In this document: positions 34,191 to 44,209 of the stretch, piece by piece | Numbering within the stretch: position 1 is the first letter of the stretch | Layout of the letters: each line of letters opens with the position of its first letter | Origin: Rhizophagus irregularis | Taxonomy: Eukaryota > Glomeromycota > Glomeromycetes > Glomerales > Glomeraceae | Assembly: GCF_026210795.1 (NCBI RefSeq) | Contig: NC_089437.1 | Location: 1,426,001 to 1,490,000 of the forward strand | Direction of reading: 5' to 3' | DNA length: 64,000 nt | Notes under the pieces: model-generated | What the model saw: the letters and a program-made list of their open reading frames with translations, nothing else | Database searches by the model: none | Told to the model about the DNA's origin: nothing | Translations under genes and position numbers: made by a program

Positions 34191-35234
34191 TAGGGTGTGC
34201 GGTCAATTAATCAAATCAAAACTATATATGGTACCATATAAAAATTTATTATTGAAGATTTTTTGCATATAAAATTTTTTTTTATTAATAAACAAATAAA
34301 CAATAATAGTATTGTATAGTTAATTATTATACTTTTTATACCTTTCAGTCATATACACTTATATTAACAATTTAACAATTATTTTATTATAATTATTCAA
34401 TAAACTGTTTAAAAAGTGTTGACACAATATTAGACCCAAATTGAACTTCTTGAAGTGGAGTCCTTTGTTTAGTTCTTTGTTTTCGCATTTCTTTTAACCC
34501 ATCAGTCAAGTTTTCTTTTGTGATTTTGTCTGATGATAGACGAAGCTTTGATTGTTTTACCGATGGTGACATATTTGGGTGCGTCTTTAAGTCCAATTTG
34601 TTAAAAAGACCTTCCACTTGCTGTTGATGAATAACAATGAAATAAATATAGCTTTTAACGAAATCATAAAGATTAGGAAATCTATATAACTTTGGATCTT
34701 TGTAACTACAGAATTGTTCAAACTCCTCAAGAAAATCATTGTTATGCAATAGTAATTCACGTTTATATGACTTGTATATACCCATTGCTATTTTCCAAAC
34801 TTTAATTAGATGCACAGCTCTAACGGCTCAATATTTTAAGGCGAAATTTTGTAAAAATCAATATTAAAGCCATACAAACAAGGTTACGAGACTATTTCTT
34901 ACATTTGATATGAAAAACTTACATCTGATATAATTGTTTGGAAATTTTTTTCAGTTTTAAGATTTAAATTGGTATCTTCTTTTAACTGGCTGGTTGATGT
35001 AAATAAAAATGTCGTAACTTTGTAGCTTTGGTATGGAAAAACTGATTTATATTTAAAAAATTTGGAGAAAGAAAGAAATTCGAACTGGGCATCTAAAAAA
35101 AATAGCTTATTTTTTTATAGTTAATTTATATATAGTATTATAAAGCTATAATATCGATCAAATTTTTGCCAAAAATGTTGAAAATCAGTGTGACCACATA
35201 TAGTTTTGATTTAATCAGTTGACCGCACACCCCA
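34191..35234. mobile_element. 1,044-bp DNA transposon with 9-bp target duplication
   Basis: Terminal inverted repeats of about 40 bp: left TAGGGTGTGCGGTCAATTAA, right (reversed) TGGGGTGTGCGGTCAACTGA, both continuing ..ATCAAAACTATAT. ACGTCTCAT is present on both sides (34182-34190 and 35235-35243). It encloses a minus-strand gene relic. YAGGG-type ends suggest hAT, which would give 8 bp; a 9-bp duplication would suit Mutator-type better, so the superfamily is open. Confidence 0.88.
34393..35062 (-). pseudogene. gene relic inside the 1-kb transposon, possibly transposase C-terminal region
   Basis: Two exons on the minus strand. An upstream exon at about 34925-35090 reads AQFEFLSFSKFFKYKSVFPY..LKTEKNFQTIISD and ends at GTAAGT. 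A downstream exon, 34393 to about 34827, starts VHLIKVWKIAMGIYKSYKRE. The latter contains YIYFIVIHQQQVEGLFNKLD followed by LKTHPNMSPSVKQSKLRLSS, which has the spacing of a hAT dimerisation segment but lacks its best-conserved residues. It is too short for a full transposase, so the element is probably non-autonomous. The transposase assignment rests mainly on its place between the terminal repeats. Confidence 0.45.
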
Positions 35235-35488
35235 ACGTCTCATCATCACAATCTGGTATTTATCAATTTAATATAAAATTTAAGTTTATAAATTATCTAA
35301 TAATAATTTATTTTTAATTTAAACATAAAAATACTGTAGGAAACTTAACTTGCATCTATTGTAACGGTTTCCACTGGGTAGCTTACCGCGATAAAATCCC
35401 TAAAGGTCACTGTGTTAAATGCTGGTCCAGCAAATCTTACCAAGTGAAAACTTGTAAATTTAACGCTAGAAAGGAGCCATGGTTTTAA

Positions 35489-35935
35489 AAATAATTTTTT
35501 TTTATTTTTATTTTTGTCCAATTGGGGTTGGACGTGTCTGATTGGGGACAGACTATATTTTTTATATTTTTTATAATTTTTTATTCTTTTTGTCCAATTG
35601 TGTCTGATTGGGAGGGTCAGACTTTTTTTTTATAATTATTTTATAATTTTTAATATAATTTTTAAAAAAATAAATTTTTTTATAAAATTACGTATGCAAT
35701 GGTAATTTGCATAGGCGTATAAATTATTAATAAATATACCAAAAAATGTAGAGTAACGAATCTTATGTCAATCAACGCTACTTTGGCGTCGTTTAAAAAC
35801 ACGTATAACAATGTATAAAAATGCGTATATTGATTGTTAAAAATGTGTATACTGACGTGTCAGTAAACACATTTAATAATAATGATTATACATACAGTAC
35901 ATTAATACAGTAAGTACATTAGTAATAATATCTAA
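35489..35935. other. intergenic, with TGTCCAATTG / TGTCTGATTGGG repeats
   Basis: 35515-35620 holds alternating TTTTTGTCCAATTG and GTGTCTGATTGGG blocks. 35790-35875 repeats AAAAACACGTATA / AAAAATGCGTATA / AAAAATGTGTATA. No gene. Confidence 0.5.
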
Positions 35936-35939
35936 TTAA

Positions 35940-36760
35940 CTACATATAATCAAACTCATTTGCATGCTCATCATACGAATTCCACAACTCGTACATAAAA
36001 TGATATTTAAGTTTGTGAAACGCATTCTGGTATTCTGAACCTGAATCTATAAGAAAAGTTAAGAAATGTCAAATATTTTAAAAAAGAAATAATGAATAAT
36101 TTAAAGAAAAAATCCCTCACCGAATTTCAATATGACGGACATTCTTTGTATCACCTTGTGTAGAATTACACTTCGGACTAATAAAAATATGAAAAACGTA
36201 CCATTTCCATATATAGATTTCTTATAGTAAATTTTTTAAAAACTTATTAAATACACGGAATTTTTATTCGGAATCTCTAAAAAAACGTATATCAAAAGTA
36301 CAAAACGTATCATTTCCTACAGATTTCTTATAGGGTTTAAGCTATATTTGCAATTTGCAATAACAAATTAAATAAATAATTCCAGCTATTCTTACAGAAT
36401 AATATAAATACGTACTTCATTTAAATATTTTTCTATTTTTCTGTTATATTCTGTGATCCATTTAACCTTTTCAAAGCAACGGTTATGTGCTCAGGCTCTT
36501 TTTTTCCAATTTCCATCATTTTTTGATTTCACGTTGCAGAATACATTTTTGCGAACAATTTCTTTTATACCTATTCAAGAAATTTATAAACATGAATTTA
36601 TCTACTATCTCTTACATTATACATTGTATCTTTTATAAACTTATCAGGATTTCCACTGGTTCATCCTCCATTATTCTATAGGGTCACGTTCTTTACATCA
36701 TAATTTTTCACTTAATTCGTAATCCATGTACCAATCGGACCACCCCTTAAATCTGCATTT
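35940..36760 (-). pseudogene. decayed multi-exon gene, unrecognised
   Basis: Minus-strand exons 36121-36177 and 35940-36046 splice in frame and end with DSGSEYQNAFHKLKYHFMYE then LWNSYDEHANEFDYM and a stop. Upstream, at about 36410-36585, IKEIVRKNVFCNVKSKNDGN..AHNRCFEKVKWITEYNRK is open except for one TGA. At about 36610-36740, SDWYMDYELSEKL and NGG-stop-TSGNPDKFIKDTMYN appear. The last resembles the region ahead of the kinase domain in TKL kinases of these fungi. Whether all pieces belong to one gene is uncertain. The last exon pair is the best supported. Confidence 0.4.
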
Positions 36761-36769
36761 CCAATATAG

Positions 36770-38860
36770 GAATATCCACCAATTTTTAATCGAATAAATT
36801 GAAATTTTTAATGAAAAAACTTTGACATTTGCTTTATTTTATCAAAGTATCAAAAATAACTCTTAAAAAAGTCAAACTTTCACCAATAAACTTTAAATTT
36901 CTTCAAATCGTAATTTGTGTAACCATCGACACAAAACCGAAAATTTTTTTCACTTAATAATTTGAAAATAAATGCTTTAAATATGTTTAGAACTAATATT
37001 TTAAGATAAAATTACCATTTTTAAATTCCTAAAGATTGATTTATAAAAGTTTCATATAGGCATTAAAAATGGGAAAATGGATTATTGTTAGTTAACCTTA
37101 AAATAGGAAATATTTTTACATTTATTATATCATTTTTTTTTTAATATTCTATTAATATATGTCCAAAGTATATATGTGTGAATTTTGAGACTTCTTGCTA
37201 GTACTTTTATTAGAAAAAAAATGATAAATAATTTTTACTAAAATTTCGCTAATTGATGATATTTAAAAGCAATTTGCAAAATTTTGAGTTTTGAAATACT
37301 TAAATTTATATTTTTACAAAATAGATTTAATCTCTAAGTTTTTTTTAAAAAAAAATTTAATTGGTTTGGCTAAAAATTGACCGACTTTACTTTTTTTGGA
37401 AGTGGAGATTTGATTTTGCCGATCACTAGGTCCGATTCATTCGTGGATCGGCAATTAAAGGTTTATTTCAATACGAACAATTTTTGATCCTCTGAAATTT
37501 ATTCAGAATTTTTGGACGAACTTTTTTTTTTTTTGAATGAAATTTTTTTATACTTTGTAAGTTACTAAAAAGGATACGACTATTTTTTTTTTTTTTGAGC
37601 CATACTTTTTCCGACGCATTTTGATTGTTTACTACTCGTGACACTTGCGGAAGCTTTATTTAACTACAGTATGAAACAGAAATGAAAACTGTCAATGTGT
37701 TGACATTTAATATAATAAATCATAGACTTTTCCATTCTCTCAGTCCTCACCATCTTCTTCTCCTCCTGTCTCTTTTTCTCGCACGTCATCTTTGCCGCAG
37801 CATCTCCATCCGCTGAAAAGGAATGGATGCATAGAGCTTCGATTCAAGGTCCCGTTAGGACCTCTTATTTCTCGAATTTTTCTGTTGCGTCGAACGGTTC
37901 GGATTTGTAGCTTTAAATATAGATTTATGTAGGGGCATTTTCCGGGTAGTTGAGCTTAGGTTTTCTCTATAGGGGTTTAGGGATATGCGGGAAATTTCAT
38001 ATGATTTATTAAAAATTAAGTTTGTTTTTTTGCTTAGCTTTTTTGTTATATATTAGGGATTTTCGTGCGACTAATTTATTTTATTAATTCTTTATAATAA
38101 AAATATAGTAAAAATAGGATATAGTATGTCAAAATATAAATATTTATTTATATATAAAATCAATAAATACTAATAGGTAAAATAGTATAAAAAAGTAAAA
38201 AAATTAGTTTATCAGTAAAAATTTATGCGAAAGAAATGATTAATAAGGTCTGCATGAGAGTATTTATATTAAAAGTTGAATCACTGTTACGCAATTTTGG
38301 AATCCATGATACAACTGAAACATGCACCGCAATGCTGATTTTGAATTTTGATGAACTGAAATTTATGTTAACAATCGGTGTAAATACTAATATCGTTTTC
38401 ATCTAATTAGTATTATTTATTTCGGAAATAATAGGGTTTCCCTTCTCAGGAAATAAATGGGTAATCAATCCCCTGGAGCGTGTCATTAAATTAACGTGAT
38501 TAAACTCAAAAATTAGTATGAAGGCAATCATGAGTGACACTTAGTGCGACAGAGGATTACTGAAAAAATTTGCGCCGCTTTTTTATTTTTATTTTATTAT
38601 AAAAATAGTATAATTTTTGTGTAAACCATTAATGAAAAAAAAGGGAAGCTGGGACAATTGGTACATCTCCGGCACATGACAATGTACAATAATACTTCGG
38701 ACTTTAATTACTCATATCGGTCATATGAATAAAAAATACTTACACGAAAAAAATTGCAAATAATAATTCCTTATGACATGTAACACATAATCTTGATGTC
38801 ATGATATGGGTTTCGCCATGAGTAATTTCAAATAATATAAATAGCTTACCTTTTAACGTT
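36770..38860. other. long stretch without a supported gene
   Basis: 36210-36330 and nearby hold a short direct repeat (AAACGTACCATTTCC / AAACGTATCATTTCC). 37416-37452 is a small inverted repeat around GCCGATC. 37740-37960 is less AT-rich with a long CTTCTTCTCC tract and could be a leader or promoter, but no frame follows. Otherwise featureless. Confidence 0.4.
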
Positions 38861-38869
38861 TTCATTTTT

Positions 38870-39930
38870 TCACCATCTTTTTATCTTTTTTTCGACTTCT
38901 TTTTTCTTCTTTTTTTTATTTTCCGTCTTCTCTTTTTACTACTTGTCTTCCTTTTATCATCGTCCTCTTTTAGGTCTGTCTTCTCTCTATCTAGGTCTTC
39001 GCCCCTTTTCTTTACGTCTTCCTTTAGGTATGTGGGATGGAAGTGTGGGTTTGAGTGTGGGTTTGTGTGTAGGTGGTGTTTTATCTTCTTTTTTTTCATC
39101 ATCTTTTTTTAGGACTATTTTCTTTTTTTTCGTCTTCTTTTTTTTAGGTTTAATTGTGATGCACGCTTTCGTTGTTGCTGAGAACTCCCGTACCATTCAA
39201 AAGCGTTAGGAAGTCTTCTCTTAGGCCTCTTTTCTTTACATCTTTCTTTAGGTATGTGGGTTGGGAGTGTGGGTTTGCGTGGGTTTGGGTATTGGTTGGG
39301 AGTGTGAGGTACGTGGGTTTGTGTGTGGGTTTGGGTGTGGGTTAGGAGTGTGGGTTTGCGTGATGTGGGTGTTTGGGTTGGGAGTGTGGGTTTGGGTGTG
39401 GGTTGGGTGTGTTGTTTTAAAATCTTTGTTTTTTTTCGTCTTCTTTTTTTTAGATCTAATTGTGGTGCACTCTTTCGTTGTTGCTGAGAACTCCCGTACC
39501 ATTCAAAAATGTCAGGAATTCTTCTCTTAGGCCTCTTTTCTTCGTCATCTTTTTAGGTATGGTGTGGGTTTGGGTGTGGGTTGGTTTGGGTGTGGGTTTG
39601 GGTGTGAGTTGGGAGTGTGGGTTGGGAGTGTGGGTTGGGAGTGTGGGTTGGGAGTGTGAGTTTGCGTGGGTTGGGTTTGGGTATGGGTTGGGTTTGTTGT
39701 TTTAAAATCTTTGTTTTTTTTTGTCTTCTTTTTTTTTAGGTCTTGATGCACTTTTTTGACCATTCAAAAACGTCAGGAAGTCTTCTCTTAGGCCTCTTTT
39801 CTTTACGTCTTTTTTTAGGTATGATGTGGGTTTGGGTGTGGTTGTGAGTGTGAGTTTGGGTGGGTGGGTTTGGGTGTGAGTTGAGTGTTGTTTATCTTGT
39901 TTTTTTTTCGTCATCTTTTTTTAGGTCTAT
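38870..39930 (+). repeat. G/T-rich tandem array of about four 230-300 bp units
   Basis: Each unit has a pyrimidine tract ending TTTTTAGGTATG, a block of TGTGGGTTTGGGTGTGGG type, a second pyrimidine tract (TTTTCGTCTTCTTTTTTT), and a conserved tail with GAACTCCCGTACCATTCAAA and GTCTTCTCTTAGGCCTCTTT. TTTAGGTATG marks unit starts near 39023, 39249, 39553 and 39815. The plus strand has many spaced GGG runs. Frames on both strands translate the repeat, but none looks like a constrained protein. Confidence 0.75.
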
Positions 39931-40099
39931 CTGGAATAAAAAATTACTGGCTAGTTAATTCATAAAAACTACATGTCATTAGCTTTTAAATAAATCAGTC
40001 AGATATCCAAGCAGCAGCGAAAGCTTGGACTTTTTCTGTGGTGTCTCCATTAAAACAGAAATTGATATTTTCCCCATTATAACCATTAATAACTATTAT

Positions 40100-40266
40100 T
40101 GGTCAGTCTAATAGGATCATGCAGATTTTGACGGACTGATATTTTTTGTTGATGGCTAAATAATTGATATTTTTCTTTTATTGGCTAAATATCAAATATA
40201 TTTGCAGTTTAATTATACTTTTTATATACTCTTACTATAATAATAGCATGATCTTGCGTGACTGAC
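40100..40266. mobile_element. candidate short element with GTCAGTC ends
   Basis: Left GTCAGTCTAATAGGATCATG and right (reversed) GTCAGTCACGCAAGATCATG. The left-end motif ATAGGATCATGC..GATTTTG recurs at about 21653 and 58418. It is non-coding and no target duplication was recognised. Confidence 0.5.
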
Positions 40267-40276
40267 GCAATAATCT

Positions 40277-40352
40277 AGTTATTGGTTATGGTGGATAAAA
40301 TATCGTGTCATCCCTTCGGGGTGACCGATATTTTACCCCCCAACCAATAACT
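40277..40352. mobile_element. fold-back hairpin element
   Basis: AGTTATTGGTTATGGTGGAT..AAAATATCGTGTCATCCC pairs with GGGGTGACCGATATTTTACC..CCAATAACT around a TTC/TTCG turn. The arms are about 37 bp with a few mismatches. CTAG lies just outside both ends. Confidence 0.8.
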
Positions 40353-40359
40353 ATTATCT

Positions 40360-40474
40360 AGTGGAATTGTTCACCTTATTAACAGAAATGGGATCACATA
40401 ATCTACTTGTATTGGCTTCATACTTGTTGAATATGTCAATCCTTAAAATTGATAAATTAATCATGAATGATTGA
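40360..40474 (+). other. short open frame left of MULE 2, uncertain
   Basis: VELFTLLTEMGSHNLLVLAS and on to IDKLIMND before a stop reads like protein, but no upstream exon was found and it does not join in frame to the coding-like sequence right of the MULE. Confidence 0.2.
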
Positions 40475-40483
40475 CAAAATTAG

Positions 40484-43292
40484 AGGTCGTCTAAAGCGGA
40501 GCAGAGTCACGTGACTTAACCAATTATTACAAGCCACAAGCCACGATGTCAAAAAAATTTTTCCATGAAAAAAATTTTTTTTTTTTAATCGTTCATATTA
40601 AAAAAATAAAATAAAACTAAAAAAAACCATAAAAATTTCGCAAAAAAATCATGAAAAATAATGAAAAAGCGAATTTTTCTTTAGAAAAACCATTGAAATT
40701 TCAAAAAATACCATGAAAAAAAACAAAAAATACCATGAAAAAAACAAAAAAAATCAAATTTCAAAAAAATAAACCACCAAATTTTCACGAATATTTTATT
40801 ATAATTATTTAAATTGTATGATAATAGGATTTAAAGAGGCTTCTAATGTAGAAATAAAAGCCTCTGTTCTCTCAGCATTACCCCCCTCTTCAACACTCCA
40901 GTATCTATCGCGGACTCTTTCAGTCAATTCGAACACAGTAAGTTTCCAACTTTTGGCTTTTTTTTGTTGTTCTGTTTGTACAAACTCTATCACTAATTCA
41001 CGATGTTCATATACTTCAAACCCGCTCTCCTCAAATATTTTCTGAAACATTCTCCATACATCAGTAGTTAATAATTTCACGTCTCCATACATATGTTCGT
41101 GAAAAATATGTTTGCACGGTAACAAGTATCAATTGCGAAACAAACAGTGACAATCAAGTGAAGTCAAACCCGGTGTACCTTTACCTTTCTCCAATCTATC
41201 CATTACGGCACAGGCCTCTTTAATAAGTAGATGTTGAAATGGTAAGGGGAATTTGTGAATCTTGATAATATCCTTTTCTACACCATAAGCTGATACTTTT
41301 TTGACACGAAAGTCAAAGGTGGCACTTTTGGAATCAGATTGTTTTTTACAATCAATGGCAACGATATTATGGACGGCACCTAAGATGAATGAATAAACAA
41401 AAAGTGAGTGTCTGAGTGAGTTAATAAGCAAACGTTACATAGAAAATTCGTGTTATTATGTAATTACCTTTAATATGGAAAAGAAGAAAAAAAATTGCAA
41501 ATTTTATAGATTCAAGCATCAAAATAAGAGGCAGAAGGGTGGAAAAAACAACAAAAAAGTAGAATTTTACCAATTAAACCATGTAAGGACGATGTTTTCC
41601 TTTTCAATTCACTGTGGTAAGATTCTAACGGATTTGTGGAGGTGACTTGCAAAAGCAAAGGGGAATGTTGGCGCGCCCACAATGCCCATTGTTGTGTATT
41701 TCTCATGTAATTCCTTCTAATATAATTCTGAATAGTAGGAACAGGACAGTTGTTAATAGCTTCTTGAATCAGTTTTTCGCAACCGATCTTTGTCCTTTTA
41801 TGCATTGCTGCGATCATAACATCACGGGTTTTTTTTTCATGAATTTTTGACATTCACGTCCGCATAATATGTACAACACAAAGTAATACTTCGCACTCTT
41901 GCTCACCGGCGTTTACACCAGGAAAAACAATTTTAACACTTTTAAACTCAACACTACTTTGATCAGATAGGATGTAGCGGGGAGTCCAACGGCAATAGCT
42001 GCGAATTTTTTTTAAAGCTTCTGCAACAGTGTCACTATCCTCACTGCTCACAAAAAAGTGCGCACCTATATTCCAGCATCCGTAAGTGTCGCAAACGTAC
42101 AGTGTAAATAGACGCCAATCATATCTATTTGTTTTATGGGTGGAATCAATTAGAGTCAACCATCCATGATTCTCAAGTTTCTCAAGTTGCTCGGGATGTG
42201 CAAAAACAATGCCCTTAGTAGATCGTTGGTGGACACGATAAATTTCAACTTGATATCCTTGCTCTTTTAAATACGATACTGATTGTGAAATATCAAACTT
42301 TAAATCAGAATTGCCAATGAGATGAACTTCCATAGGTCCACGAACTTTATACTTAATGTTTGTTACTTTCTTGCGCTTCAATTCTTGTGCACTTGCACCA
42401 AGACCTAATTCAATCGTTGCATATTCTTTAACGGCAGCAGTAATTGCCGGAGGCAAATAATTTTTGACAGCTTCTTTTTCCACTAAAGTTCGAATAACTT
42501 GAGGACGTTTAAGCCTATCAACATCTAACAATGAGTGTGTATAGTTGGAAGAGTCTTTATAACGTCCAACTTTAACTATTTTCAACGAGACTAACCATTC
42601 AACTTTAATTTTAGCATGACATAATCCAGATGGTCTTGTCTTCGTTATTTAGCATTTTTCATTAGAAATATTTTCTTTTTGTCGTGTACTAGAGTCTCGA
42701 TGCTTTGTAAAATGGCAAGTAAAGATCTTCCAAAAGTTTCCATTTACTTGTTTATATGAAGTCCATTGTGTCCATATATTTGAAACTAATGGCCACCAAT
42801 TTTCATTGAAATCCTCTATTTGAACTTCCAAAGAGCAATTTACATCAAAAAGGAGATTCCGCTTTTCTTCTGAAGTGATATTTGTCATTTGCGCGGCAAC
42901 CAAAGTGGTAGCAGAAGTATTAATCGAAGAAACAGACATGATAACAAAAAAGATGGAAAAAATGTTTAACTTAACTATTAATTTATAAGTTTAATATTAG
43001 TAAAAAGAAAAAGGACTAAATAAAAAAAACTTACAAAAAAAACAAAAAAAAAAATATTTACAATATTTTTTTTGAAATACGTGAACTTAATATGAAAATA
43101 GTACGATGCTATTCATAAAACGAACAAAAGGACGAAGGAAAAGGTTTACATGATTTGTAAATCCTAAGGCTTAAAAGAAAGAAAGAGCCTGATAAAAAAA
43201 TTTTTTTTAAAAAAAAATAAATAAATAAACAGCCGTGTGGCGGTGCAAATACATGGCGTATCACGTGACTCTGCTCCACTTTAGACGTCCCC
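40484..43292 (-). mobile_element. Mutator-like element (MULE) 2, complete with 9-bp target duplication
   Basis: CAAAATTAG flanks the element at 40475-40483 and 43293-43301. Terminal inverted repeats: left AGGTCGTCTAAAGCGGAGCA, right (reversed) GGGGACGTCTAAAGTGGAGC, both running on into GAGTCACGTGA. A 9-bp duplication is the Mutator signature. It contains a single transposase gene on the minus strand. Confidence 0.92.
40805..42939 (-). pseudogene. MULE transposase with three in-frame stops
   Basis: Exons 41571-42939 and 40805-41379 splice (donor G|GTAAAA, acceptor CATCTTAG) to 648 codons in one unbroken frame. It has an N-terminal Cys/His region (SGLCHAKIKVEWLV), then the MULE catalytic domain with first Asp in LTLIDSTHKTNRYDW, second in RYILSDQSSVEF, the C-x2-H mark in LLCVVHIMRT, and Glu in NPLESYHSELKRK. 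A C-terminal SWIM finger follows (LDCHCLFRN..YLLPCKHIFHEH). It would mobilise the surrounding element. In-frame stops are codon 97 (TAA, 42649-42651), codon 362 (TGA, 41854-41856, where Trp is expected after HIMRT) and codon 540 (TGA, 41129-41131, inside the SWIM finger). There are no frameshifts. Each stop could come from one C-to-T or G-to-A change. Confidence 0.88.
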
Positions 43293-43301
43293 CAAAATTA
43301 G

Positions 43302-43442
43302 AAATCAATGGCGATCAACAAATCAAAATTAGTTTTTATGTTAAACAAACTGATCAGAATGATCAGCGTAAATATACGACTCGATGCCCCAGAAAATTTA
43401 CGATCATTGCAACTATTAAATTCACTGGTGCAGGAACACTGT
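43302..43442 (+). pseudogene. coding fragment right of MULE 2
   Basis: Directly after the target duplication a frame reads LEINGDQQIKISFYVKQTDQ..RKYTTRCPRKFTIIATIKFTG and stops. Strand alternation and length recall the OB-fold-like genes at 22.8-24.6 kb, but the similarity is loose. The 5' part is missing or lies beyond the MULE. Confidence 0.3.
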
Positions 43443-43623
43443 AACTATATGATCCACAGCCTTAGATATCAGGATGGTTAAAATTATCGAATGGCACATT
43501 ACATTTTTTTTAATATAAAAAGTATGTGGAGTCTCTGGAAATTCAGTACGATCTACACAAATTTCATCATCTTCACAAGTATAGTCATAGTCGAAAATGA
43601 CATCTGGGTCATCCTCTCTTGCA

Positions 43624-44099
43624 ATCTAGCCTAGCATTACCCAAAAAAATCACTGGTCACGTGACCGTATAAAAAATCATCACATCCGTCACACCCTCAG
43701 TGTTTTCATTGTTTATATTTACAACCCTAGCCATGGCGAAAAAAAAGTGACTGACACGTGACTGCATTTTATTCATCACAACCGTCACATCTACCGCGTT
43801 TCCACTTTTTATATTTATCTGAGGGACTTGTTTTTTTCAAGTAGGTAAAAACTTATTCGTCACCCCTTATTCTTCACCGGTTATTTTCACGTGTTAGTGC
43901 ATACCACCGTAATGCGGGCTAAAAGTCACGTGTCAGTCACTTTTTTTCGCCATGGCTAGGGTATTTATCTGAGGGACTTAGTTTTTATTCTTTTTATTTG
44001 TCACACATTATATGTCACCGCACTGTTCTCGTGACTGTGCATAATTCTGCATAATGACGGCCACCAGTGCTTTTTTTTTGGGGTAACGCTAGGGTAGTT
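43624..44099. mobile_element. Mutator-type MITE with 9-bp target duplication
   Basis: TCTCTTGCA occurs at 43615-43623 and 44100-44108. Ends: left ATCTAGCCTAGCATTACCC, right (reversed) AACTACCCTAGCGTTACCCC, both followed by an A-run and CACTGGT. No transposase. It is related to the repeat fragments at 12570-12870 and 58560. A second inverted-repeat pair sits inside. Confidence 0.88.
43725..43961. repeat. nested inverted repeat inside the MITE
   Basis: CCCTAGCCATGGCGAAAAAA (continuing AAGTGACTGACACGTGACT) at 43725-43763 is repeated in perfect reverse complement at 43924-43961 apart from one base in the A-run. TATTTATCTGAGGGACTT is also repeated directly at about 43811 and 43962, so an element has probably inserted or rearranged within the outer one. 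Confidence 0.85.
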
Positions 44100-44209
44100 T
44101 CTCTTGCACAATTTATCAACATTAGGTTTGGTTCATCTATGGAACAAATGGAAGATATGTAAGAATATTCTTCAGGAAATATGAGCCTTTTACATGAAAT
44201 ATAAACAAC

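Larger units (their letters stand above)
33975..35488 (+). pseudogene. zinc-knuckle gene fragments split by a transposon
   Basis: Plus-strand coding scraps lie on both sides of the element at 34191-35234. To the left are ANKKTRKPTSNIISVTDSDH ending EENEDF, and a Ser-rich stretch (PSRSNVWSHVSSRLSSPRL). To the right, after an intron-like gap (donor 35256, acceptor 35339), comes an open exon 35340-35488 with TCIYCNGFHW..KGHCVKCW..VKTCKFNARKEPWF, a Cys-rich zinc-binding pattern. Such knuckles occur in Gag-like or transposon proteins. I could not carry one frame through all pieces, so this is a relic and not a gene model. Confidence 0.45.
43490..44208 (-). pseudogene. unrecognised coding exon interrupted by a MITE
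   Basis: After an acceptor (ATTTCAG at about 44209) the minus strand reads VYISCKRLIFPEEYSYISSI..EPNLMLINCA up to the target duplication. Beyond the inserted element it resumes in the same frame as REDDPDVIFDYDYTCEDDEI..TEFPETPHTFYIKK. With one target copy removed the frame is continuous, so this was an intact acidic exon before the insertion. No family recognised. Confidence 0.5.

Noticed and set aside
38881-39914. Lys-rich and His/Pro/Thr-rich frames on the minus strand, and Gly/Val/Trp frames on the plus strand
   Set aside because: They translate the G/T-rich tandem array; similarity between them follows from DNA repetition and no domain is visible.
38870-39930. Telomere-like repeats (GGGTTT/GGGTGT)
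   Set aside because: Unit is irregular and interrupted by conserved non-telomeric blocks, and lies between ordinary sequences.
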